Origin: Cololabis saira
Lineage: Eukaryota; Chordata; Actinopteri; Beloniformes; Belonidae
Reading direction: 5' to 3'
Assembly: GCF_033807715.1 (NCBI RefSeq)
Contig: NC_084598.1
Coordinates: 46,225,231 to 46,289,230 of the forward strand
Length of the DNA stretch: 64,000 bases
The stretch's first letter is position 1. Every line of letters starts with the position of its first letter. A program made the translations under genes and the position numbers. Shown in pieces: positions 36,508 through 47,303 of the stretch. A model generated the notes under the pieces. The model was given only the letters and a program-made list of their open reading frames with translations, made no database searches and was not told the origin of the DNA.

Positions 36508-36681
36508 CTGAGAGTCTGCAGCTGGAAGTCTGGACTCTCCTCCAGATCAGAAAGCTGCTTCACATCTGCAGCCTTCAGGTCGTTCCTGCTCAGGTCCAGA
36601 TGTTTCAGATGGGAGGGGTTGGACTTCAGAGCTGAGACCAGAGAAGAACAGCTGATCTCTGACAGATCGCAGCCCCTCAAC
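36508..36681 (-). CDS. NLR leucine-rich-repeat exon 4 (last recognised)
   Basis: The 174-bp exon reads [20 protein letters not shown] then [13 protein letters not shown], a ribonuclease-inhibitor-type LRR pair. The acceptor is TTATTCAG before GTTGAGG and the donor is AG/GTCAGT. Phase (1 base in, 2 bases out) matches the other LRR exons. The second half is less regular ([15 protein letters not shown]). No SPRY/B30.2 or other terminal exon was found downstream, where the Harbinger element lies. Confidence 0.8.
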
Positions 36682-36827
36682 CTGAATAAAGACACCAGAG
36701 AAGAAGAACTCAGAGCAGTCAGATGGTCAGTGTGGATCAGTAGAAGATCAGCCTGATGTCTGCAGGTTAGTGTCAACACAACTTTCACATCAGATTCATC
36801 TGAACACACAACTAAAACATGTCTGAC

Positions 36828-37001
36828 CTCAGAGTCTCCAGTCTGCAGTCTGGACTCTCCAGAAATCCACTCAGATGTTTCACTCCTGAATCCTGCAGGT
36901 TGTTCTTACTCAGGTCCAGATGTTTCAGATGGGAGGGGTTGGACTTCAGAGCTGAGACCAGAGAAGAACAGCTGATCTCTGACAGACTGCAGTTCTCCAA
37001 C
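36828..37001 (-). CDS. NLR leucine-rich-repeat exon 3
   Basis: The 174-bp exon encodes [20 protein letters not shown], then [20 protein letters not shown] and DCRLETLRS. The acceptor is CTGTTCAG, the donor AG/GTCAGA. It is the duplicate partner of the exon at 41992-42168, from which it differs by a few residues and one codon. Confidence 0.88.
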
Positions 37002-37514
37002 CTGAACAGAAAGTAAAACATGTTCCAGTCTCATCAGAGAAGAGTTTCTTCAAATATCAACTTTGTCATCAGGTCCATGTGGGTCACCACCGTATCTGGA
37101 CTTTATAAAACAGGTTTGACAGTTTTGTTACATCCATGATGTGGGTTCCTGGTTGTTCCTCTGACATGTTCACCTTTACTGAACATCCTGAGCTTTTCTG
37201 GTCCAAGTCTGACACTAGATTAAGATGAAAACACCAACATACACACCAATCCTTTTGATTAGTGTTGATGTTCAAATATTGTTCAAAGCAGCAGTTTAGA
37301 GATCAGAAGCTGATCTAGCAACAATTATTAACACCAGAATGGATCTGTGGAGAACTGCTGGACTTTATATCATGTGTCCAGTTTTATATCATTTATGCAG
37401 GATTCCTGAGCTTTTTATCATAATGATCCTTGTATGTTATAAGAGTTAAAATGATGTTTTCTGAGAGCAGAAGATATTAAAATACTTTACTTTTAGTAAT
37501 GTGTCATTTATAAT
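37002..37514. other. NLR intron sequence (copy A)
   Basis: This is the intron upstream of LRR exon 3, nearly identical to 42169-42676. No frame or RNA gene seen. It ends at the LINE insertion point. Confidence 0.7.
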
Positions 37515-38354
<840 letters not shown>

Positions 38355-38676
38355 TTTAATTTGACTTAACTTGCAACCTAATAATTCTGTTAAAACTGAG
38401 TTTATCAGTTAATATCTTACTTTTAGTTAAAGATAAGAATGATTGAATTCTGTATATTTATCAGACTAATTCAACAAATTCTGAAGTCTGTGTGAAACTA
38501 AACATCAGGTTCTGTATCGCTTGCACTTGAAAAGTCTTTGCTTGAACAACTAATGATCTGCTTGATTAAAGGACATTTCTGAATTAAACCCACACGGGAG
38601 GATCTAAGACACTTCCTGTCAGGACGATCACTTTGACGCTCCACCTGTAGCCGTCAGTCCAACCTGTCCAGGTCTG

Positions 38677-39497
38677 AGGCCTCGTTTACACGCAGCAACA
38701 ACGCTGGTGTTTTCATGAGTTTTAGCCGTTCGTTTACACGAAAACGAAGCTCAAAGTCTCCAAAAACCATCATTCCTGAAAACTCCGGCCAAAGTGGAGA
38801 TTTTTAAAACCTCCGTCTTCACGTTTGCTTGTAAACGGAGAGAAACGGACATTTAGGCTTCAGAACGTCTCATTATGAGACAGAAACGTCACCAGCGTCA
38901 TGAGTTTACGGTTTGTTTGGCCGCTGTGATCATGATGGATGCTGTTAAAGTAGTGCTGGTTTTTACTTTTGTGCAAACACTTTTCAACTGTTTCATTTGC
39001 ATTAACAACTGCTGTATTATGTGGAGGAGCAGAGGAGAAGGAATGCTCGGAGCTCTGCAACTTTACATCAACTTTATCTCCAACCAAGACAAAGGGTTGC
39101 CTGGCAACGGCGTCGTCGTCGTGTTTGGAACCGACCAGGACGAACCGCTCGCTGGTGAGAAAACTCAGAAAACGAAGGAGTTGTCCCGGAGGAATGGTGT
39201 GAGAACTTCAGGATGTCGCGGTCATCGCTACTGTCCCTTTAGGAGTTACTGCACCCCCACATAGAAGGACAGACGACTTTCATGCTCGGACAGTCTCATG
39301 AAAAAAGTAGCTGCACCCTCTACTATTTTGCTGACGAGGGTGGACTGCACAAAACAGCAAATGTATTTGCTCTATCTAGTATTTATGTAAATGAAGAAAT
39401 TTTGAAAACAATCTGATGTAAATGATGGTATTTTTCAAAACGTAGAGGGGGAAATATCAGTTTTTGTAAATACCTGACTGTGTGTAAACGTGGCCTA
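38677..39497 (+). mobile_element. TIR element (MITE-like), complete copy
   Basis: The ends pair as AGGCC(T/A)CGTTTACAC(G/A)CAG inverted repeats. The interior has a short frame (MMDAVKVVLVF, later LVRKLRKRRSCPGGMV) that looks like the N terminus of a fish Harbinger-type nuclease, so it may be an internally deleted PIF/Harbinger derivative. No target duplication is clear. Family call is tentative. Confidence 0.65.
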
Positions 39498-40080
39498 AGG
39501 CAGGGATGGACAACTGCAGTCCTCGACTGCTGCAGTGCTGAATGTTTTCTGTTTAATCACACAGGAAACTAAACGGTGTGGACATCCCGACCATCAGAAA
39601 CGTCTTTACAGACTACCGTTAGCACTTTGAGTCATGTACGTCGCCAGTGCAGTGTTTGAGTAAGAGCTACGTGGGGGGGAATGTCTTAATTTTATCTGAA
39701 AGGGATAAGTTGTGAAAAGAGTTTAAAAAAAATAGAATTTAGTAGTTTCTGTAAAAGACGAAAAGGAATTGAATTAAACAAAAAAGGGAATAATTGCTGT
39801 AAATCTTGAGGGTTGATTTGAAAAAACAAATACATTGATTTTATTTAACAGATGTATGTAGATTAATAAATGAGGCCTTTACTTAAGTTTTGGCAAAATG
39901 TTAAATTATCTGGGTCTCATTTTTTGTAATGAGGATATTATTGTGTTAGTACTGGTTGATGAAACTTGCACCTTGGTGGTTTCCACCTGTAACCAGACCC
40001 AACCCGAGCACCACCGTCCTCTAGGAAGTAACACAGAGTGGCTGTGATGGTGATACGTTTGTTACATTTGTTTCACCAGG
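39498..40080. other. AT-rich segment without a recognised feature
   Basis: No coding frame of note. A fragment reading ATAAATGAGGCC at 39868-39879 resembles the end of the Harbinger TIR at 36180, so an old solo end may be present. Confidence 0.45.
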
Positions 40081-40087
40081 TTCTCCA

Positions 40088-40119
<32 letters not shown>
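40088..40119 (+). repeat. Short telomeric repeat, five TTAGGG-like units
   Basis: TTAGGG units (one with an extra T) lie on the plus strand, about 330 bp beyond the stop codon of the Penelope-like element, on the side of that element's 3' end. Confidence 0.9.
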
Positions 40120-40164
40120 TTTTTGTGGTTTACGATATGGTGCACGAGCCTACTGTACTGAGGA

Positions 40165-40226
40165 AAGGGGATAGAGCAGTGGGAGCACTGCCGTCTTCCA
40201 CACAAGTACCGAGGGTTCGAACCCCA
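40165..40226 (+). ncRNA. tRNA-like segment (A- and B-box-like)
   Basis: ATAGAGCAGTGGGAGCACT resembles a tRNA D-arm/A box, and GGTTCGAACC at 40214-40223 is a perfect B-box core. I could not fold a full tRNA with acceptor stem, so this is most likely a tRNA-derived SINE head or pseudogene. Confidence 0.45.
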
Positions 40227-40446
40227 AGCAGAACCAGAAGGACGGACAGAGGGGATCAAAATCACTATAGGCTGATTTTTCCCTATATGGCGACATCCCC
40301 AGGTTGTATATTTATAAGGGAGGAGGTGAGAGAGAAAAAAAAGGGGGGGAAAGGAAAAATATATAAGTGGAGGGGGAGGGGACCCGGACCCAGAAGACCA
40401 GTAGGGGGCAAACGCCCCGGGGGGCAGGGTTGAGCTTTTAGGTAGA

Positions 40447-41856
40447 TCATTCATCATTTAAGCCCCCCGGTGCAGCAGTCCCCAGCCTATGGATCCAGAT
40501 CCTCTCCGCCCTCCTCCTCTGTCCGTCCGTCCAATGGTCATTCTGTTCCAGACCTGTTATGGAAAGGTGGTTTGTGGGATGAGATTGGAAGTGTTGTACC
40601 AGGTGGGTGTTCAGACGGCCCTTCCCAATGTTATATAAATGTTGTGTGAGTCGTGTATGAATTGAATGTTTGGTTTCTCCAATGTATATTTTATTGCATA
40701 GTGTGCAGGTGATGGCATAAACTGCGTTGGTGGTCTGATGGGAAGGGGAACCTAGAATGGGATATTTCTTATTTGTGTAGGGGTTGTAGATACATTTCCT
40801 TAGTTTGTAAAAGTGACTGTTGGGGAGAGGAGGGGTTGGTTTATTGTTGGAAAACAGTGATCGGACCGAGATATCTTGAAGGTTCCGTTTTTTCTTAAAT
40901 GCAGATATGGGTCTGGTGTGGTTGAGGATGGGGTGGAGAGATTGTGTAATAAAAAAGTTGCGTTTGATAATTCTGTGAAATTGGGTGACTTGGTGAGAGA
41001 AGGTGGAAACAAACGGGATGAGATGAGTTGGAGGGGGTTCGGGGTTAGGGGGGAGAGATGGGGAAGTGAGTAGAGGGTTGGGGATAGGGTAGGGGTTAGG
41101 GTTAGGAGGGAGAGGGGGAGAAGGGGGTAGAAAGTTAGGGTTAGGATCAGGGTAAGGGTCGGGGTTAGGGTGGAGAGGTGGGGGTAGAGGGTTGGGGTTA
41201 GGATGGGGGGATGGGGAAGAGGGTAGAGGGTTAGGGTTGGGGGGGCGATGGGGGAGGGGATAAAGGGTTAGGGTTAGGGTAAGGGTTGGGAGAAGGGTCA
41301 GGTTGGGGGGTAGGACAGGGGTCTGGTGAGGAAGGTCTGGAGACCTGGGCCGGAGAATAAACTGAGAAGGATGGGAGGGAAGGTGATGTGGGTGGGGGAT
41401 CAAGTGGAGCGAGTGGGACGAAGGGAGGCCAGTGTGGAATTTTTTATGTTTCAGAGGAACCTTTTGGAGTAACCTCTGCACCGGAGGGCTTGAAAAAGTG
41501 TTGATGTTGCTTGATGAAAATCGGAGATGTCGGAGCTGATACGGTGAAAGCGGATGAGTTGCGATTTTATTATTCCTTTAAATGCGTGTTTTGGATGGTA
41601 ACTGGATTTATGGAGGAAGGCGTGAGTGTCTGTAGGTTTGAAAAAAAACTTTGGTTTTAATTGATTTGAAAGTGGAGATGTGGGAAACCTGAAGGGAAAC
41701 TGTGGTGTCGAGGAAATTGATGTGAACCGGGTCGATTGTATGTTTGACTGTGATCAGTGGGTGATGGTTGTTGAGTGTGTCTATGAAGGTGGAAAACTGT
41801 TGAAGGGAGTGTGGCCAGATACCAAAGATGTCGTCCAGGTAATGGAGATATATAGA
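40447..41856 (-). pseudogene. Penelope-like element: RT end and GIY-YIG endonuclease, degenerate
   Basis: Reading on the minus strand, HYLDDIFGIW (about 41840) is the catalytic YxDD box, followed by INFLDTTVS. After a frameshift in a T run near 41645 the next segment (FKPTDTHAFLH-like, then RGYSKR) lies in another frame. A second shift near 41480 leads into a 344-codon frame. That frame has a Pro-rich segment, a thumb-like block (IPFVSTF, AFKKKRNLQD) and a C-terminal GIY-YIG nuclease (YAITCTLCNKIYIGET, then LGTAAPGGLN). This domain order is that of vertebrate Penelope-like elements. The 5' end, with RT fingers, is missing. Confidence 0.82.
41035..41310 (-). repeat. Degenerate telomere-like minisatellite inside the Penelope ORF
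   Basis: G-rich plus strand with many TTAGGG, TTGGGG and GGGTAGAGGG motifs in loose units of about 50-60 bp. On the minus strand it encodes a Pro/Asn/Leu-rich stretch (PNPNP repeats) and keeps the frame open between the RT linker and the thumb region. Confidence 0.8.
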
Positions 41857-41991
41857 TATATAGAAAGAAGAACTCAGAGCAGTCAGATGGTCAGTGTGGA
41901 TCAGTAGAAGATCAGCCTGATGTCTGCAGGTTAGTGTCAACACAACTTTCACATCAGATTCATCTGAACACACAACTAAAACATGTCTGAC

Positions 41992-42168
41992 CTCAGAGTC
42001 TCCAGTCTGCAGTCTGGACTCTCCAGAAATCCACTCAGATGTTTCACTCCTGAATCCTGCAGCTTGTAGTTCTGACTCAGGTCCAGATGTTTCAGATGGG
42101 AGGGGTTGGACTTCAGAGCTGAGACCAGAGAAGAACAGCTGATCTCTGACAGACCGCACTTCTCCAAC
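41992..42168 (-). CDS. NLR leucine-rich-repeat exon 2
   Basis: The 177-bp exon encodes [39 protein letters not shown] and DCRLETLRS. The acceptor is CTCTTCAG, the donor AG/GTCAGA, with the same phase as its neighbours. It has one codon more than its duplicate at 36828-37001. Confidence 0.88.
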
Positions 42169-42828
42169 CTGAAGAGAAAGTAAAACATGTTACAGTCTCA
42201 TCAGAGAAGTGTTTCTTCAAATATCAACGTTGTCATCAGGTCCATGTGGGTCACCACCGTATCTGGACTTTATAAAACAGGTTTTACACTTTTGTTACAT
42301 CCATGATGTGGGTTCCTGGTTGTTCCTCTGACATGTTCACCTTTACTGAACATCCTGAGCTTTTCTGGTCCAAGTCTGACACTAGATTAAGATGAAAACA
42401 CCAACATACACACCAATCCTTTTGATTAGTGTTGATGTTCAAATATTGTTCAAAGCAGCAGTTTAGAGATCAGAAGCTGATCTAGCAACAATTATTAACA
42501 CCAGAATGGATCTGTGGAGAACTGCTGGACTTTATATCATGTGTCCAGTTTTATATCATTTATGCAGGATTCCTGAGCTTTTTATCATAATGATCCTTGT
42601 ATGTTATAAAGAGTTAAAATCATGTTTTCTGAGGGCAGAAGATATTAAAATACTTTACTTTTAGTAATGTGTCATTTATAATTTGACTTATCTTGCAAAC
42701 ACCTAATAATTCTGTTAAAACTGAGTTTATTAGTTAATATCTTACTTTTAGTTAAAGATAAGAATGATTGAATTCTGTATATTTATCAGACTAATTCAAC
42801 AAATTCTCTTCTCTGATGAAGACACCAT

Positions 42829-43483
42829 GAGTCTAAGGAGACTTTGTCGTAAGACTGAACGTCTGTGGAAATCCACTAAACTTGAGGTGCACAGACTCCA
42901 TCTCAGGGATCTTGTGGCCTCATACAATGAGATGGTGGAAAATGCCAGATCAGACTTTATTCGTCAACTGGTAACAGCTAACAAGAAAAATCCCAAAGTG
43001 CTTTTTAACACAATCAATTCTCTTGTGTGTCCTGCTGCGCCAGTTACTCCTGTTTTTTGTGAAGCTGACAGCAATGCATTATTGAGATTTTTTACTGAGA
43101 AAATTAAGTTGATCAAGGAGAAAATCCCTCCCCTTTTGTGTGGAACCCCTGCTGTCGCTGAGCCTGTCTCCAGCTTGTGGTCCTCATTTAGGTCTGTGAC
43201 TCTTGCTGATATCTCAGCACTGGTGACCAAGATGAAACTCTCCTCTTGCTCATCGGATGTCCTTCCGTGTAGGCTTTTTGTGAAAGTGTTTGAGGTAATT
43301 GGCCCCTGGGTTACCAAAATGGTTAACCTCTCTCTGTCCTCCGGAGTGTTTCCCAATGCTTTTAAGCATGCTATAGTGGAGCCTTTACTCAAAAAGACAG
43401 GCTTAGACCCGACTGTCCTCAGTAATTTCAGGCCGATCTCTAAGCTACCAATCTTGTCCAAGATCCTAGAGAAGGTACAGTAG
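42829..43483 (+). pseudogene. L2-type ORF2, part between endonuclease and RT
   Basis: The frame contains RKTERLWKSTKLEVH, PKVLFNTINSLV, FFTEKIKLI, then RT block 1 (IVEPLLKKTGLDP, FRPISKLPILSKILEK). It breaks at the (TAG)n insertion at 43480. The 5' endonuclease is absent (5' truncation). Confidence 0.85.
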
Positions 43484-43526
43484 TAGTAGTAGTAGTAGTA
43501 ATAGTAGTATTAGAGAAGGTACAGTC
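43479..43526 (+). repeat. (TAG)n insertion with flanking short duplication
   Basis: About ten TAG-like units lie between two copies of TAGAGAAGGTACAG (near 43467 and 43512). The insertion introduces stop codons into the LINE frame. Confidence 0.85.
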
Positions 43527-44875
43527 GTCTCTGAGCAGCTGTCATTATTCCTGGATCAAAACAACATCCATGAGACATTTCAGTCTGGTTTCCGCAAACA
43601 TCACTCTACGGAGACAGCCTTGCTGAAAGTGTCCAGTGACATTATGATGTCTGCTGATTCGGGAAAATCCACTGTTCTAGTTCTCTTAGATCTGTCCTCA
43701 GCCTTTGACACCGTCGACCACCAAATCCTGTTGAGAAGGCTGAGGGATGAAGTAGGACTGTCAGGTTCAGTTCTACAGTGGTTCTCGTCATACCTTTCTG
43801 GGCGTAGCTTTAGTGTTACAGCTAACCAAATAAGGTCTGGGTCAGCAGATCTTTTGTGTGGAGTCCCCCAAGGTTCTGTTTTGGGTCCTTTATTATTTTT
43901 GTTGTATTTGATCCCCTTGGGAAAAATCATCCAGAGATTTCCTGATGTCTCCTACCACATGTTTGCTGATGATATTCAGCTTTACTGCTCTTTTAAGCTT
44001 ACTGAGCTCCACAGGCTAAATTCCCTAGTTCATTGCTTGGTGGAGATAAAACAATGGCTAAGTGTGAACACCTTGCAGCTAAACGTAGACAAAACTGAAA
44101 CCCTGGTTATTGCCCCTGATGCCTCCATTCCTGGGATTAACCAGTATTTGGGTGACTTGGGCCAGTCTGTTAAACCGAGCCTAAGAAACCTGGGTGTTGT
44201 GTTTGACAAAGACATGTCATTAGTGCAACACTGCAAACAGCTGACAAGGAACTGCTTCTTTCATCTGAGGAATATTTCGAAACTCAGGAAAATGTTGTCG
44301 CAAAAGGATTTGGAGCTGGTCATTCACGCATTTGTGTCCTCGCGTTTGGACTATTGTAACAGTTTGTTCTCTTGTCTAAACAAGAAGGAGCTGTCTCGCC
44401 TGCAGCTAGTGCAGAATTCCGCAGCAAGAATTCTGGCCCGCGCTAATAGGAGGTCACACTTAACCCCTATTCTCAAAGATCTTCATTGGCTGCCAGTTTC
44501 CTCTAGGGTCAATTTTAAAATTCTGGTTTTAACTTTCAGAGCTTTGCATGGTCAGGCTCCACCTTACATCAGCGATCTGATCCAGCCCTACACCCCAGCT
44601 CTCTGAGGTCTGTGGATCAGAATCTGCTGATGGTACCACATACTGGTTTCTGATCCAGTCCTACACCCAGCTCGGGCTCTGAGGTCTGTGGATCAGAATC
44701 TGCTGATGGTACCTCGTACTCGCTTCCGGACCAGAGGAGACCGATCCTTCCAGGCTGTTGCTCCCAGGCTTTGGAACGATCTTCCAGTCTCTCTGCGTTC
44801 CATGGAGTCTGTTGACTCCTTCAAAAGGCAACTAAAGACCTTTTTGTTTGTGCAGGCTTTTGCCTAATTGTCTTG
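43527..44875 (+). pseudogene. L2-type RT palm to C terminus
   Basis: Open from 43620 to 44606: LDLSSAFDTVDHQIL, CGVPQGSVLGP, FADDIQLY with catalytic Asp residues, NLGVVFDKDMS, SSRLDYCNSL and HWLPVSSRVNFKI. The frame is broken by a tandem duplication with 73-bp spacing (TCTGATCCAG at 44576 and 44649). The C terminus then continues in another frame (RSVDQNLLMV, LWNDLPVSLR, FVQAFA) to a stop near 44866. Confidence 0.88.
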
Positions 44876-45010
44876 GGGCTGTTATGATTGTAAATGTGTT
44901 GTCTTGGCCTTTTTAATCTTAAATTTGTATGTATCCCTTAACTGTGTTTTTATTTTAACTGTGAAGCGCTCTGTGACCATGGTCTGTGAAGAGCGCTGTA
45001 CAAATAAAGT

Positions 45011-45041
<31 letters not shown>

Positions 45042-45242
45042 TTCTGAAGTCTGTGTGAAACTAAACATCAGGTGGTTCTGTATCGCTTGCACTTGAAAAG
45101 TCTTTGCTTGAACAACTAATGATCTGCTTGATTAAAGGACATTTCTGAATTAAACCCACACGGGAGGATCTAAGACACTTCCTGTCAGGACGATCACTTT
45201 GACGCTCCACCTGTAGCCGTCAGTCCAACCTGTCCAGGTCTG

Positions 45243-45637
45243 AGGCCTCGTTTACACGCAGCAACAACGCTGGTGTTTTCATGAGTTTTAGCCGTTCGTT
45301 TACACGAAAACGAAGCTCAAAGTCTCCAAAAACCATCATTCCTGAAAACTCCGGCCAAAGTGGAGATTTTTAAAACCTCCGTCTTCACTTTTGCTTGTAA
45401 ACGGAGAGAAACGGACATTTAGGCTTCAGAACGTCTCATTATGGACAGAAACGTCACCAGCGTCATGAGTTTACGGTTTGTTTGTCCGCTGTGATCATGA
45501 TGGATGCTGTTAAAGTAGTGCTGGTTTTTACGTTTGTGCAAACACTTTTCATCTGTTTCATTTCGTCCCCACATAGAAGATCAGACGACTTTCATGCTCG
45601 GACAGTGTCATGAAAAAAGTATCTGCACCCTCTACTA
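45243..45637 (+). mobile_element. Truncated copy of the 38677 MITE
   Basis: It has the same left end (AGGCCTCGTTTACACGCAG) and the same first 300 bases as the MITE at 38677. An internal stretch is deleted near 45563 (ATTTCGTCCCC junction) and the right end is missing. It was duplicated with the surrounding NLR segment, not inserted independently. Confidence 0.8.
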
Positions 45638-46232
45638 AACTATTACTAGGTTGGGTCTGTTGGTGACCTGTTTCCTGTTTTATTTTGAAAGTACATCCTT
45701 GTGTGTTTAGTTCTTTCTTTGACTCCCCTTGGTCCCGTCCATCCTGATTGTTTGCACCTGTGTCTCCTCAGTCCTTGAGAGGACATGTGTCTCTTCCTGG
45801 CTGTTGGTCCGTCTGTCTTCATTCCTGCTCTCTTTCAGTCCCGGCTGGTTGTCAGTCTGACGCCTCCCAGTCATCTTCACCATTCTCTCATTTCTGTTAG
45901 ATAACTTTTTCTGGGTTTTTATTTATTTATTTTTTGGGTTCTGTAATATCAACTCATGACAAAACCTGCAGCAGTTTTAGTTCAGACTCAGGAAACTGCA
46001 GATTACACACACAAGAAAGTACAAAGTACTTATTATCAAACATGTACTTTGGCCTGATGTGCTGGGATAATGTTTAATAAACTTTTCAAAATATTCAAAC
46101 TTTTATAAAAAAAAAACATTTCTTCATATCAGATATTAAATATTTCATGAATATGTTTTGAATTAAAGTAGTTTTGTCACATGTTTGGAGGATGATAAGT
46201 GTATAAATGTGTAAACGTCTCCATGAACTGAC
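45638..46232. other. NLR intron sequence without a recognised feature
   Basis: T- and C-rich DNA with an A tract at 46111. The segment near 45640-45900 has the look of a dispersed repeat, but I could not name it. Confidence 0.5.
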
Positions 46233-46409
46233 CTCAGAGTCTCCAGTCTACAGTTTGGACTCTCCAGTCCACCAGACAGAACCTTCACTCCTGAATCCTC
46301 CAGGTCCTGGTTCTTACTCAGGTCCAGTTGTGTCAGATGGGAGGGGTTGGACTTCAGAGCGGACGCAACAACTTCACACTGAGTCTCTGAGAGTCCACAA
46401 TAAACCAAT
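46233..46409 (-). CDS. NLR leucine-rich-repeat exon 1
   Basis: The 177-bp exon encodes [39 protein letters not shown] and NCRLETLR. The acceptor is CATCACAG, the donor AG/GTCAGT. It takes one base from the NACHT exon's split codon, so the junction KAR-LVYCGL is in frame. LRRs in NLR proteins form the solenoid that senses or restrains. Confidence 0.92.
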
Positions 46410-47303
46410 CTGTGATGAGAGAAAAGATGATGTCAGTTGTAATAAAGTGTGAGTTAAAGCCAGACTGAACATCTGTTAACATCTGCAGACTTTGTCTGGA
46501 TCTGCAGATGAAGGAGGGAACCGGCTTCGTTAACGTCTACGTCTGTCAGAGTCATCTGAAAACATCGGATTAAATGAAAGATCTTCAAGCTTTTAAGCTG
46601 TATTTGGTGTTTTTCTGACTCCTGGATTAGTTTTCTTGTATTTTGTGTTCAGGTCTGTTAAAGGAGACTTTGCTCTCACAGAGACTTCAACATTGATCAG
46701 AGATTGATTAAGGAGACTGAATTGTGCTGTTCTGCTCTGATATCCAGACGTCAGTTCTCGTATGAAGCTGTAAACGTCTTCATGCTGCTCTCCTCTACAG
46801 CAACAACACAAACACCTGTCCCCTTCTGTCTCAGACAAACTTTCATTCATAATCAATGAAGCTGCACTCGTCACATTCAGAGCTTTTCCATCTAGAGTCT
46901 CGGTCTGGTACGACCAGCAGTTTATGGAGGATCATGGGATTTCAAGCCTTCATATCTGTGTCGACTCTTGGATGAGGGAGAAAAGTCTTCAGGAACCAAT
47001 AACAAGTCCAACTGCTCTCCTCTTAAAGTGTGAGGAAAGTAACCCCCACCGGAGTTACAGGACGGTGCAGGAGATCACAGAACCAGAGTTACTAGAACTA
47101 AGGTCTCTGACCAAGTACATGTGTCCACAAAACCCCCAGTGGTTCTGATGTTTCATCTTTCTCCGTTACACAGATTCATCTCTGAGCAGCAGAAACATCA
47201 ACACACCTCACTTCAGTTTTCATTTGAAGATCAAAACAAGATTTAAAGAACTAAACTGCTAATTTACACTAACTGATGGTGTTATTGATCCATCTGGACT
47301 CAC
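46410..47303. other. NLR intron between NACHT and LRR exon 1
   Basis: No frame, RNA gene or transposon end recognised in these 894 bp. The donor GTGAGTCC sits at 47303 and the acceptor at 46410. Confidence 0.65.

Larger units (their letters stand above)
42808..45038 (+). mobile_element. 5'-truncated L2-type LINE with (TTAC)n tail and target duplication
   Basis: The body runs from CTTCTCTGATG to the TTAC tail at 45011-45038 and is flanked by direct repeats AAATTCT (42801-42807 and 45039-45045). Copy A of the tandem duplication has the uninterrupted site near 38490-38496. The 3' UTR ends GAGCGCTGTACAAATAAAG, a common fish L2-type end. It sits in the NLR intron, antisense to the gene. Confidence 0.93.
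41866..45637. repeat. Tandem duplication, copy B
   Basis: This is the partner of 36700-39325 and begins immediately after the Penelope fragment. It holds LRR exon 2, the intron and a MITE start. It is interrupted by a LINE at 42808-45038 that copy A lacks, and lacks about 230 bp of MITE interior present in copy A. Confidence 0.9.

Noticed and set aside
38875..39264. 129-codon host gene
   Set aside because: It lies wholly inside a TIR element and is duplicated with it; it looks like a transposase N-terminal remnant.
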